From Linepithema humile (Eukaryota > Arthropoda > Insecta > Hymenoptera > Formicidae): DNA of 64,000 bases. A model generated the notes under the pieces. The model was not told where the DNA came from. It saw only the letters and a list, made by a program, of their open reading frames with translations, and searched no databases. This document shows, in pieces, positions 48,530-62,159 of the stretch. The stretch is taken from assembly GCF_040581485.1 (NCBI RefSeq), contig NC_090133.1, forward strand, positions 3,100,001 through 3,164,000, written 5' to 3'. The position numbers were made by a program, and so were the translations under genes. The stretch's first letter is position 1; each line of letters begins with the position of its first letter.

Positions 48530-50760
48530 TGCGATAACGCGGGCTTCGATCGACGGCCGTCGGGGCGCAGCACCAGCGCCTCCTGCTGCCGCTGTTCCGT
48601 AAAGCGCCGCGTCCGTCGTCCCCCGTTGTCGCCGCTGCTGGCTGCTGCCGCTGTTACCACCGCCGCCGCCGCCGCTGCCACGGGCGGCGTTGCCGTGTCT
48701 CGTCTGCTCTCTGCCGTGGAATCCTACTTCACCCTCGCGAATTCCCTCACCTCAGTGCAGCGCGAGTAAGCGCGTCGCGTGGGAAATCGATGACGGTAGT
48801 GGGAGAATGCGTACCGAACGACGTTACGATTCTCTCTCGCGAACAGAGGGGCCCGAGAGAGAGGACGTTATTATATACGAGAAAACAGAAATAAGGAAAA
48901 CAGCGCACTGTATATGTTACAGCTCGAGGATATTCCTTCCTTTTTCCCTACGCGCGCGGAAAGTACGAACAGGGAGACGAAACGTTACTGCTCGCGATTG
49001 AACGTTCTCGACACTGTACGACGTCTCGAGGGAAAATCACACTACCGTAGGAACTCTGTCGAACCTCGCTCGACACTGGCCCGGGTGGGGAGTCGCGACG
49101 CGACGTTGCCAACAGACGGCAGCACTGCTCGGGTTGCGCCTCTATCCCCTCCCTAGATTACGCGACTCGCTCCCACCAGAATATCACTGTCTCTCTTATA
49201 CACCCGCCTCAAGTCCGTGTCACCTCCTACCTCTTTCGCTCGCCAACGGATATATCTGTCACGCTTTCTCCGTCGGTCGCTATACGTTTCTCTCGCTTCT
49301 CGACACTCCGTCGCTCCTTCCCCCTCTCCGTCTGGCGACTCTGGAGTCCGTATCTCTCCCACTCGATCGCCGCTTCTTCCGTCTCCCTTCTTCGCCCTGT
49401 TCGCGTCCTTTTCCTCGCCACCGCGGTGTCCTTCTCTATTGCTTCTGATTACGTCTATGTATCTTTTATGCGTCTACCTCTCTTTTTTTTTTCTCCCTCA
49501 CTCACTCTTTCTCCCTTTCTCGCTGTTTCCGTCCCACTCGTGCCTGCAAACCGCGAAATTCGGTCGAATACGCGCGGCGACGTGCCTTCGACACCTTGTG
49601 CAGTGCGTCGGAGGGGAGCGTGAGGAGATTCCACGGAGAGGCTCCTTTCTCCACGAGTGCTGCAGCGCGCGCTTCTTCTCTCTTTCTCACGTACGGGAAT
49701 GCACTCGCTCACTGTCTCTTCGCACGACAATAAGCGTACCAATGTGACTCTGACCGTCGGATTGTCGCGTGCGAATCATCCGTCCGTAGATGTCTGCGGG
49801 ATGTACAGCGTGATTTCTCGCGCTTACCGGCGCTAACACGAAGGGAGTACACGACAAATACGCACGCGACAAACGCACGGAAAATAACAATGACGTTGAA
49901 TACGCACGTTTCTCGTACAGCGTTGTGTTCGACCGAAATCGTATTATAAGCTTCGCTCGCTCGATTTACTCACGTCGCCTGGCAGGCGTGTTTCCACGTA
50001 AGCGACTGAGGTTACGTCGCGCGACGACCGTCTCATCGACGACGGAGCCAGGGAGCACGGCGATTGGTCGAGCGCACGGCTTCTCTTTCTCGAACTATAT
50101 TTCTCTCTCTCTCACACACTCCCTCCCCGCCTATCTCTTTCGTTGTCTCGCTCGCTCCGCGTTCGTTCGCTGCTCCGCGTTCACCGCTCGATGTCGATAT
50201 TTCTTTTTCTTCACGGGAATATCATGACGAGTCTACGACCGCGACGATCATCGATACATTCGCAAATACACCGCTACTGCCTCGACGCTCGCGAAAGGCC
50301 ACACAGCTACGTGATAACGTGTATTCGCCTGTATGCCCGCTCGTATACGTGTTTGTAATTCGTATACGCGAGCGCGCGCACGTCAACAGAACGAGCGCAC
50401 CCCTGCTCGTATCTCGGGAAACGGGAACGCGGAGGAAACGCATGCAGCCAGCCAATCGTTCGCTCCTCGAGCGTGCACGTGTGTGTAATCGTAGTAGTGT
50501 AGCCAACCGAGTGAGGGCAGCGCCTTCGCTCGCCGCCGTCGCGGTTGGCACCCCGCCAGCCTTCTCCGTCGCCCGGTGACCCGCTCCCCGACGAAGAAGC
50601 GAGAGAACGAACATTCCCCTCTTTCGCCGCTCACTTGTCCGGACACCACATCTACCGTCAGCTGCGCATTGCGTCCCCCTCTTCGGCGCCGTACTGGAGG
50701 ATCAGTGAAGTTGCGGCGCTCAGGGATGGATAAAATAACTCGTACTTGTTCCGCTGCTGT
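48530..50760. promoter_or_regulatory. CpG-rich promoter island of the conserved unknown gene
   Basis: Upstream of the minus-strand start. It carries GCC/GCT trinucleotide repeats at 48585-48690 (probably in the 5' UTR), then C/T-rich and CpG-rich DNA to about 50750. Many long frames are open on both strands but they are compositional. No TATA element is obvious. A divergent transcript is possible but not shown. Confidence 0.45.
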
Positions 50761-53700
50761 TTAGGGATCTGAAAGTACAAACTTTGAAAAAGTACGAATG
50801 ACGATATCCCCTTACGATGTATATTAATTAACGTACACTAATTAATTTAACATTATGATGTAATCATCTTGTTATTGCATATTTTATAAACTTTGAAGTT
50901 GTTGCATTGTTGTGTAAAATTGTAAACAAGTCGAGCTCCTGCTCGGGACGGTAAATTGAGAGGGAAAACGCCTAGGGTTTATTTTTGAAGTTTAGATACA
51001 CACAGTTTTCAGGTATATATAAATGCGTAAATATAAATTTTCAGATTTTCCTCGCTGCTATTATCTTTGCCCTTTTTTATATCCGCAAATAATAATAATG
51101 ATGATAATAATGATATTAATAATGATCAATATAAAAGATTGGAGACTCGAGAAACTCATACAATTATGATAACAATAGATTTAAAGCGAATGTTGTACAG
51201 TAAATCTCTCTCCAGGGACGCATACTTTGTAACGGATGTCCCGCAATGAAATACCCGACTGTTCCTGGCAGCCACATCAGACTTGATTCTCAGAGGGTGA
51301 ATTTTGTGCAGCTGCGTTTGAACGATACGTCAGTCTGTGTATTCGCTGAGTTGCGTCCGCTTATGTGATAAAGACGGAGAGTACCTGTAGATTGTGTTCT
51401 TTTGAGCCAACCAGTAGAGCATGCCGAGCAGCAATTTATCAAAACAGAAGCATATCGCGTTGTTTGAGTTCCAAAGTCACATGGTCGCACGTTAACTTTG
51501 AAAATAATTATTCCTTTTTCACGTAAGAATTGCAATTTCCTGCAAAATGTTAAAGATACTCAACTTTAAAAGGTCAGAGATGCAATAAATGCAATTTTTA
51601 ATCAGAAAAATGAAAAATAAAGTTTAATAGAAAATAATTTTTTGTGCTAAATTAAAAGATTATAATAAATTTCAGTTTTGAGAAACCACAGAAGGTAAAA
51701 GTCATGTTGTAAAATTTATTTATTTTGCATTAAAATATTATATGCGAGAAAAATGTTTGCCTAAAAAAATTGAAAAACTCGAACTCTTGAAAATATTTCA
51801 AATTCTTCAAAATTTGATCATACGTTATGAATCATCCTTTCTCCAAAATTAAGTACGGGCTTCGTTGGTTCACCATGTGTTCAGCGGGTCCACTTCGAGT
51901 GATACGGGTGAAGTTACGGTAGGAAAAAGGGCGACAAAGGTAAAGGGAGCGTCGCTTTTCTCAGGAGTGTCTTTCTGCGCTCCGACGCCCAGTTGCTCTT
52001 TTTTTTTTCTAAACAACTTCAATGCTGTGCGTTTCTAAATTTCAACGGTTTGAATTGTCGGAGTTCGTAGATTCGATCGCCCTTAAAATACCTTTTCCTT
52101 TCTGTCCGCCAGACGGAGCTCCGTCAAGCGGAGTGGAACGGAGTGGAGCGCAGAGAAGCGATTGTATGGAGTATAGAGGCACAGGCACGCAGGCCAGACA
52201 GATAGGCAGGCAAGCTGGCATGCTGGCAGGCAAACAGGCTGAGTATAAGCCCCAGCAACATAGCCGTCGACTCACCGTTATATGCCTCGTGCCCCCTATA
52301 CAAAAGAGAAAGGGCCGCCGGAGCCGCGCCGGTCGGTCCGCCCCCTCTGTCCCTCGGGCGCTTGAAATTCAATTCCGGCACTGCCGGTTGGCACGGTTGC
52401 CAGATCGTCCCTCGTTCGTTCGTCCGCTCGCCTCGCTCGTTCTCTCTTGCTCTCGCCACCGTTCGTTATCGAACGTTCGATTTACACCGCGCGCGCAGCG
52501 CGGGAAGATTTTCGTCGAGACGATACCACCGCGTAGCGGAGACTTTGCAGGGAAAATTCTGAAACAAAATCATGGAAAAATATAAATAATCAATGTATAT
52601 CCGATGCATAACATTAATACAGTACAATAAAATACAATATTAAATAACAAGGTATGATAAAGAAAAGAAAAAGATGTGGAAATAACGTGATGTATTGCTA
52701 GTCGTTAAATCGGTATTCCACTGATTCTCTTATCTCTTTTTGTATCATAAAATTCTAGGAATAAAACGGTTTCCTCGCCGCATGGTTATTTCACCGCAGT
52801 GACAAAAAAGCCACCGAGTCGATAAAGCATACTGATGTATATGCATCAAGAGTCGTTATCGTTCTGCGTTCAACGAATACAGTTGATCGGCTTTTGGGAA
52901 ACAGATCTGGGTGGATTTAAAAATACACATCAATCACAGAAAACAATAATCGTACAATTGTTTTCTACATACTCCTGACAAAGAATTTTTTTCACCTGCA
53001 AAGGACACGCCTAGAGAAAGTATAAGGGTCAATGTCAATATCAATTTTTGCTTTAGGGTATACAAGTCAAAAGTTTTGTCTGCACGTAGGTGTATATCTT
53101 TCTCACAAGTAAAAAAAAATTCTTTTTCCATGTCTTATCATGTATAAATATAAATAATAATAATTGAGATATACTGTAAAAGCGTTGACGATAACGATAT
53201 TGAAAAATCCTGAAATTCAACATAAACGTGATATCGAAGAAATATGCAGGAAGTGGGAAATAATATTGCGAGCAGATAATCTTCTACAAGTAGCAAGTCA
53301 CGAAACATCGTATGAAATAATTATAAAGCAGTTGAAACGAAATCAGGGAAAAATGAATTATTACGAACTTAGAAGCGTGATTCTTTTTGTTTTTACCGTC
53401 ACGTATAAATAATCAACGATTATACCGTGAAAAAAATTAAATCAAAGCAATATATAAAGAATAAAACTCGTAAATATAAATGAATTGAGAAAAAAATCTT
53501 TAGATATACTTGTTACAAATTTGTATTTTATCACAACAGTAGACATTATGTTTGAATCTACTTCCTATCTATTCCTGCTTATTCTTATCTTTCTATTCTT
53601 ATCTACTTATTTTAACTTTCATGGGAAAAAATGTAAATTAAAAAACCATTAAAATCGCAATTAGGTCGCATAATTAAAATATATAAATAAAGTTCTTTTT

Positions 53701-53900
53701 CTCTTTTACACCGGCAGCAATTGAGCTACGTCAATAAAAAGGCATGAAAGGAAATGAAAAAGCTTTCAAATTCATCTTTATATAGCTTCAAAGATTATTG
53801 ATTAAATTTCACGAAATAAATTTCTATCCATCCTATTTCATTCACTCATTTTATAGAGAAGGCGAGACTAGAACCATTAGGACAGAGTCTGTTCAAGGAA
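50761..53900. other. Intergenic, mainly AT-rich, with a GC patch at 52050-52560
   Basis: The GC patch holds a short GGCAGGCA/GGCAAGC repeat near 52195-52240. No exon recognised. Confidence 0.4.
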
Positions 53901-54210
53901 ATGTATATGTCATAACGAGACGGGAAACGGAAAATTCTGTCGCGCTGTCGAGAGGTCGCGTCGTCATCCACGTGCCTCCCAACGTCCGTGCCTCCCTATG
54001 AGAAGAATTAACATCCACACACCTCGAGGGGTATCGCGTAACTGCCACACGATTCGTGTGCCAACATCGCGCCGAACGTGATGCTACGCGGGGAACACGT
54101 GGGTAACCTTTCCATCTTTCTCTTTCTCGTCTATCTTTATCTCTTTCTCTCCTACGCTATAATACCTCGTGACAATGTCGTATAGCTCTGACATGCGGAC
54201 ACGGTCGAAG

Positions 54211-54260
54211 AGAGGCAGTGAGCGAGTGAGCGAGCGAGCGAGCGAGCGAGCTAGCGTGCG
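54211..54260. repeat. (GAGC)n microsatellite
   Basis: About eight GAGC/GAGT units in a row, in a GC-richer patch (53930-54440). Confidence 0.85.
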
Positions 54261-54440
54261 AGGGACGAAGCGCTTTATCGCAAGCCAATCCGAGCGCTGT
54301 GACCTTGAGCCGCTTCAGAGAGAAATATATATTTAGCTGTGAGCGGAGCGTGTTCGAGCTTCCAACCTAGCGTTCCCTCGTTCGCTCGCTGGCTCGCTCG
54401 TCGGGCCTTCTCCGACTCCGAGTCGCCGATCGATATTTAT

Positions 54441-57400
54441 TTATTTACCTCGGAAAGCGCGGAAACACTCGTCAGATTAAAGTCGACCTATGGATATTCA
54501 TGCACTTAAAGAATATTTAAGCAAAATCAAGTATTTTGCACTTTAATACCATCTAGCAACATTATCGAACTGCAGAACAACTCTTCCACAAAATAGCTGA
54601 AAAAAATAAACGCAAAAATTCGTTTTATACATTAAAAGCTTTCTAATATTATGTTAATAAAATGTCATATGAGTATAGAATAGATTAATGGAAAAAAAAT
54701 TAAACTAACATACGTGGATAACATGTAAATTAGTCAAATCAATACATTTACTATATTTCTTCACAATTATTGAATATTTTTTACATTCAATAATTGAAAA
54801 AAAAATTATTTTAAGTATAAAATTATTCATATGTTTAAATCTACATATATATATATAATTCTGTTGCACTGCGATCAGCGCAGCTGCAAACCATCGTTTT
54901 GCAATAATCTAGGATAGAGATAAATACCTAGAAAGATATGAGTTGCATGCTGGATATTTCAGCGAGTATTCGCACACGACTATACGGCGGTGGCGATGAC
55001 GAGTTGGAGAGCGAAGCAGTTCGCCTTGGTCGCTGTGAAACAGCTCGATGCGAGCGAGCGAGCGAATGACGGAATACAGGCGATTTCTGCGCTTGAAAAC
55101 GTGCTTCGAGGCAACTGGATATCTACAAATAATATAATATTGTTTTTATTACCATTATATTACTCTTATACTCATTTTAGTACTATTGAAAATTACACGA
55201 TTAATAAATGTAATAAAGTAAAATTATATTATTTTTATTATTATATAATATATTATTATTAATATATAGATGTATAAATATTATGCCACTATGTCTTTTA
55301 TCTACAATTATATGCTTAGGGAAAAATTCTTTCGAACCATAAAGCCATTTAATGTTTGTTTTAATCACAAAAGATAAGATAAGTTGAAGGTTTTGTTTAT
55401 GAATTAACTTTAAGGACGCATTTATTAAGACTAATTGAGCAATGATGTTATTAATAGATGATACTTTTCAATTAATATAAGCTAAAATTTATTTTTACAG
55501 AAATTTAGTTTAAGATAAAGTTTCTATTTCTTGTGCAAAGGAAATAAGCAATTAATAATATTACAAATGGTCAATTAATAATTTGCCGCCTATCCTCAAT
55601 GTGGCAATGCTGAGTTTCAAAATCGAATTATAAATTTTGAACTGTAACTATTAATTATAGATATAACTCATTCATTTGTAGACTTTTCAATGTCATCAAA
55701 TTGACAACTGTATCTCTTACAATCGGATTTCATAGAATCTAATTTTTCCATAATAAGTAAAACGCGCAATTTAATGCAAGACTCGGCGAAGAAAAAGGAT
55801 TCTATTAATACGATGAAATATTGTACTATTGTGATATTATTGTTATTCTAAAACGTATTCCTACATCGCGTTCTTATTCTGAAAACCATGTAGATATGCA
55901 AGAGGCAATCGACCGGTGTTCGAATATATCTTTTCCGCGATTTAAGGCCTTCCGTGATAAGATTGTCATTCATGCATCGTGAATCAGGGACTTTATTTTT
56001 AGACCGGCGTCTGAATGAAAGTGGAGTAACCCGTCGTAGTACAACAAGAATAGAAGGAGAATAAGAGAGGAGGAGAGAGCGAGGGGGGAACGAAGCGGTC
56101 GCAGGGGGGCAGTAGGGGGAGGGGGCAGGGGTGGCAGACGCTTCTGGGATCCGCGAGTAAATCGTAGTAGATCCTCTGCACACGTGACTCCCATCCCCCT
56201 CGCCTCCCCCTTCTGCCGACGCTCGTCTTCGTTCGTCGAACGTGGACACGCGAGACACGCAGCAGCCAGATGTACGCACGTGCGCACTCGGACACGTTCG
56301 GTTTACCTACGAAACGACGGCGGTGGAGAGTTCACAGGCGATACATGAAATGATCGACAAGAGTGACGTGTGTGACGACGGCGCGCCGCCGCCGCCGCCG
56401 AGTGACGCGTGGGAGCCGAAAGCGTAGATATATGCATGCGTTTGTGTACACAGATATATCTGCAATGTCACGTCACGTAATGTTAAATGGATAGATATTA
56501 CATAACGCGATGTAATACAACATATACAGTGTCCTATAAAAGGTATATGAAAGATAGCATCGTGCACAACGAAGGAGTAGTACACGGAACATCCCGGCAT
56601 CAACGGCTTGTGTCCCTTCGATTACTTCCTCGAGACTGTTTGAAGGTGAATTTAGAAAAGTGCTCATTATGTGTGTGTGTGTTCGAGAAGATCTTCCATA
56701 CGACGGGCTCTTTAGTGTTTCCTCAATTTTGATGCATGATAAATCTTCCTTTCCTGCAAATTTAAATTGGAATAAGATTAATCTTGATTAATTTGTCTCA
56801 ATCAACGTTCTGCAGTTTAAAAAACTGCAGAAATTGTCAGCATATTTAACGCGTTGTCAGTGATCTTTTTATATCAAGAAATTATTATATATTTTACAAA
56901 GTTCCAACGTTAAGTGTTTTTTTAACAAAATGTGGTTTTATATATTTCTGTACCTTCGAAATGCAGTCGTAATCCTGGAAAGTGGCTTGAACCGAAACTA
57001 ACTCTGACGGATCCCTTAATATGAATAATGTAGAAAAGAAGTACGTGCGATGGTACGGACCGCAATAATACAAAACCACATGTTCTACGCTCATCTGCTT
57101 GCTGCCTACGGAAAACCACGTGTTCTGCGCTTCTCTGCTTCCTGCTTGCAAAGAAACTTTATGTTACATTTTTGCCGTGTTAGCGTTGATATATGAGAGT
57201 TCTTTAACGTTTAACATAAACATACGTGACTTTGATAAAAAAAAGATATGTAGAATAATTATTCTCTTCAAAAGCTTATCTTTTCTCTTTAAATTGTTCT
57301 TCTATATGACTTATAAATTCAAAGATAAATGAGCGCGAGAGTAAAATTTATATATATGGCACATAGTACCATATTTTATACAGATAAAAAGTTAAATTAA

Positions 57401-59500
57401 TATTGGCAATGTATGCCAAAAACAGAGAAAGAAAAGTAGAAAAAGCAGAAAAAAAAGAGAAGTAGCTAATACAATTATTTTTTAAATAAAGAGGCATTAA
57501 TATATCATGTCTGAAATAAATAAATTAATTAGTATCGTAATTATTCACAATGTTTACCATATTATAATTGTATAGTATTATCAATAGTAGTAGTAATTTT
57601 AAAATAGCAATAACTATATATAATAACTATAACAATGTAATATAGTAACATAACAACGGTGTATTATACATATAAAGTATCAACGAAATGCCCGCAAAAT
57701 TATCATGATTGCAATCACTGCAAATCGCCGTGATGTTTTTTTTCGAAAAACAAATTATTCTCGATTAAGATCTCCGCGGCGTGTCATGAGCGATTTTTCA
57801 GTCACCCTGTAGCGACAAAAGACATACATCCGTACAGTGTAGCGGCGGCATACACATGCGTCGCGCGAACGCGCGATTCAATAAGTGGCAGGCCGAGATC
57901 ATTGACACGCAGCGTGGTGTGCCGCGTGGCTGCGAAGGTTGTACTACGATGTTTACGGTTTAATTCGAGATATACTCGAAATGTCACGTGTGCACGCGGT
58001 CGCGTACACGCCGCCGGGAAATGCCGGAAAGGTGGTGGAGCGGAGTAGGGGGAGGAAAGCAGAGGAGGTACGCGGAGGGTGCGAAGATCGACGTGCCGTC
58101 GCACGCGGAGAGTGAGTCACCGCTGTTACGTGCCCCGACACTCTCCCGTCCCTCCCGCCTCCTGCCACTGCTGTTCCTCCTCGCCGACGACAACTCGGGG
58201 TCTATCGTTCGTGGTTCTATCAACTGGGTCAGTACTGCTCGCCCACTCGTTCCCCTTGTTTTCAAGCGATACGAAAGATCGCTGTTGTTGCGATGTTCAG
58301 AAGCACGGCAGAGTAAGCAAATTGATGAGGCGCGGATCTTCGCTACTATTTTAGATTCTAGTGATTTAATCCAGGCTGGAAGACTGAATCTTGGAATTGA
58401 AGAACGCAGTTGGATATTTTAGACGCTTGAATTTTCCATAAGATCCTGAAAAGATTTCGCTGTAGCAAAGCCTGGATAGAAGATAAAATCAAGTGATAAA
58501 TGCAGAGAGAATCTAACGATAATTTGCAATATGAGAAAAAAATTAATAAATTTGAACAGTCAACTATGATGGAGATGCGTTCAACAGATGTGTCAGATAA
58601 TTATTAAAGAGTTAATAAAAACCATTTATAATCATTGCATAATTGTCAGTCGCATAAAAGTTTCCATCATCTATTATCCATCAAACACTTGAATCTATTA
58701 GACACTGAATTCACAAGATTGCAAAAACCCTTGAATTTTTTTTGGATTATCACAGAATTTTTCTAATATATGAATATTTTGCGTTACTATTTTTATTGCT
58801 AAAATTTCTCTCGGGGCTAAAGCTGTCGGACTTTTATATATCTCTATAGTATTTATCTCTTGACATTCGGGAATTCCGAGAGAGAATAAAAAGATTGTCA
58901 GGGGAGGTTTAAATGATGCGAATGCGACGCGCTCTCACGCAACGAGTGTGCGTATTGTATAGCGAGAGTTTGCCTCGTCATGATGTGTCGCAAGTCACGC
59001 AACTTGGTTTTATGTTATAACCCAAAGTTTTGAGAGTTCTTATACAGCAACATACGTCTGTTAACGCAATCCAGTAATTTGGCAGAAGCATTTAAAAATT
59101 TTAAATTAATCCGAAAATAAATTTTACTGTAATCGATTTGATCAAAATAATTTTATTTCAACTGATATCTCTGACTCTTTGTTCCTTTATTCTTCTTTAA
59201 ACATTCTTGTTTAAAAGAAATAATTTTGTCACGAATTATAAATAAATCAAGTAAGTTTAAAATTAAAGCTTAAGAGACTTGACGCTAGTAGTTTTTTTCT
59301 TTTTAATAAAGATGCTAAGAATGAGTATATCGAGTGAATCAATCTTTTTAAGAAAGCCGTATAAGAACAAAAATTGAATATTGAATACTTAAGATTACTT
59401 CGTTTTCGAATTACTAGAATTATAATCAGTATATTTGAAAGTGACGTGAGAATACTTTATTTGTATTTTGCATCAACCTGGAACGCCCAGAATCAGAGGA
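54441..59500. other. Intergenic DNA alternating AT-rich and GC-rich blocks
   Basis: GC-rich blocks lie at about 55990-56430 (with a GCC run at 56385-56400) and 57800-58330; the rest is AT-rich. No exon, tRNA or snoRNA was recognised. The GC blocks could be distal regulatory elements of drk. Confidence 0.4.
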
Positions 59501-62150
59501 AAAACAGTATTAGCTGGCACGTTACCAGAATGGCCCGCGAGAGGTCGGTCTTTCGCTGCGCCTCGCAAGCCGTCCTACGTGCTGTACGAGAACGCGGCCA
59601 GGTCGCGCCGCCGCCGCCACCATCGCCGTCGCTGCTGGATTTGATGACGTAAGAGAATAAAAACAGCACAAAGGCTTGCTGGTTCATTAGCGCAAACTGT
59701 ATGGCATCCCCCAGCCGATCGCGCGTGCGGCGCAATCTTTGTCCTTTGACTCCGGCACATGTTTGTAGATCGTCACCGTCAGCGTCGATTCGTCGAATCG
59801 CCGTCGTCGCGACCGCTGAATTATTCACAGCTCCATTCCGTCGCGCGTCGCAACATTCTTGAAGAATAAACTCTTCGAATTTCACGGTCGCATTGAGTCT
59901 TTGGATTCTCGAGACCTAGAATCATTGATAAGCGATGAGGATGTTGAAGTATTGTAAATGAAATAAAATTAAGTTAAATTAAGAATTTTCCTATATCTAA
60001 AAAAAATGTTTTCGTATAGTTTCATGTTAATATATTACTAGAAAAAAGTACATTAAAACATAAATTATTAAAAAATTCTCTTTATCTGTATTTTAAATTA
60101 ATTAATTTAACATTATTTTATTTTATTAATTAGCCAATTCAATTTTAAGTTTTGTATTTTAATTTTATATGATTTAAGTTAATTTAATTTAATATTGAAC
60201 TTTATTTAATTTAACTTTATTATAAATTAACTAACTCAGTTTTATTTTAATTAAAACAGTTAATTCATTTACAGTTAAAAAACTTATACCTTTAATTTAA
60301 ATAATATTTAATAAGATATTTGCATCAAGTTTTCACAACGTGATGCGAGATTATATTGCAGTTGCACCTGGCCTTTACCTGTGCAGGTGCTTAGGAAAGC
60401 TTCATGGAGGACTTCTTCTCCCTGTGTTTTATGGACTTTTTATTACAAAATAACTTTAAACCGCTTGCACCTGGTAATGCACCTTCCATTTAAAAAGATG
60501 TTTGATTTTTTTTCAACTTGTCCCTTTGATTAAAAATAGATTTAGTTCGCTGGTTTGCTTGCTTATCTGCAATTTATAAATTATAAAATTTTAAACCATA
60601 AAACATGTTCAAAAATGTATACATTACGTACAAATTAAAAACTTATATATACATTGAGAATATTCTTATTACATTTTCTTATAGAGTTGTGAAAGTAATC
60701 CTCAACATTCTCCACTGGCGATTTTCATTACCGAGAATCACTTTCGAGAGTGATACTTTCAAGCATACGTATACTCTCACGTTAGAATCCTTTCGAATAA
60801 GCAGTCTCTTATGTCTTTGTGTTGAGAACATTTTATATTAGAATCCAGAAAGAGAGATCAAGTAATCTACATGGTCAGAAATTCAGAAATTCCAATAATG
60901 GAATTTTTGTTGTTGAATTCCTCGTAAATTAACGTAAAAATTCATATAATTGTTTATTCTTCGAAAAATTCGAAGACTGAGGTTCGAAATTTTAGATATC
61001 CAACGTTCTATCGACGATGAAAAAGCGGAATACTTCAAATCCGAAGAGTTTATGTTCTCAGGAGTGCCTTGCGAACGTGCTCAGTATCCAAGGACTCAAA
61101 CATCCGTGACCGAAACGGCTCACGAGTTTGCGCGAAGAACGCGAGACGAATGCCTACGTAAGCGAATGGACAGGCTTGCTTGCTTGCTTGCATTTCTGTC
61201 CCCTTCTCTATCGCCCTGACGGAGGGCGGAGGAGACTGTGAGAGCAGAAGAGATGGGGGCAAAGGGGGTGAAAAACACCTGTTACGGACTACCGTAAACA
61301 CGAGGTGTTCTGTTTATTTTCGTACTACGATGCCTGTTTCGTACTGCATTAGAATCACGGCCCGTTCATTGTCACATCACACGAACTGTCTCACTCTGCT
61401 TTATCGAGTGTTGCACAAGCACGATATGGCGAACAAGATGGCACCACTTCTCGACCTCGCAATGACGTACACTTTACCAATGAATCAAGTTACAAAAATA
61501 ATTTTTTTTTTTAAGTAATATTAAGTATGTTGATGTCTTCAATTGATTTTTCAATGTAATCAATCATGACAAGAATAAAGTTTAAATATAATATAAATTT
61601 GAACTGAAAAAAATACTTTTCAATTTTAGCCAGTTATGTAATTACGATTTTCTTCCATTATCTATAGCTTTTTATCGAAGAAATGCGATGATGAATAGTT
61701 GTTCGATTTTTATACTTTTTGCATCTCAATCAAGGAGACTATCTTAGGTAATATCGCTATGTTGTATGACTTCGATCATCTTCAGCTGCATTGAATCATA
61801 TATTTGATCACAAATCAATTACGAATTTTACCTTTAATGTATATATCATACACGTATACATCCGTGCGCACGTACCATAACCCGGATAGCACAAAATATC
61901 CTGGGGACATCCCGGATATCCTCAGGTGCTATCCTTTTGCGCTATGTGGAACATACAATTTAATTGAAACCAACAAAAAGTTAACCTTATTCCGCCATGA
62001 TAATTTTCTTTCTTACCTATATTTTACATTTGCGGTGTTTTATTGTTTTACCTTTCATTCTATATCTATGACGATAGTAGAGTTCCTGCCACAAACGATT
62101 TCTTTATTCAAGAATCATCCGTCTTGACGCAAGTTCCAGGAAACAATTTG
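59501..62150. other. Intergenic/upstream DNA before drk
   Basis: A GC-rich block at 59510-59840 includes a CCG/GCC repeat near 59607-59635. The stretch 59990-60310 is dominated by TTAATTTAA-like words. A small inverted repeat is at 61884-61934. No exon seen. Confidence 0.4.
61884..61934. repeat. 51-bp unit with perfect ends GGATAGCAC/GTGCTATCC
   Basis: Inside it, ATATCCTGGGG and ATATCCTCAGG are repeated around ACATCCCGG. Looks like a short member of a dispersed repeat family. Confidence 0.6.
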
Positions 62151-62159
62151 CATGTTTTC

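Noticed and set aside
47928..50579. Several frames of 100-176 codons on both strands
   Set aside because: CpG- and CT-rich DNA with few stop codons; Arg/Ser/Pro-rich translations with no domain.
52022..52585. 187-codon plus-strand frame
   Set aside because: GC patch with low-complexity GGCAGGCA repeats; no recognisable protein.
55848..56295. Overlapping minus-strand frames of 98-143 codons
   Set aside because: Three frames open at once in a GC-rich block, which points to composition and not coding.
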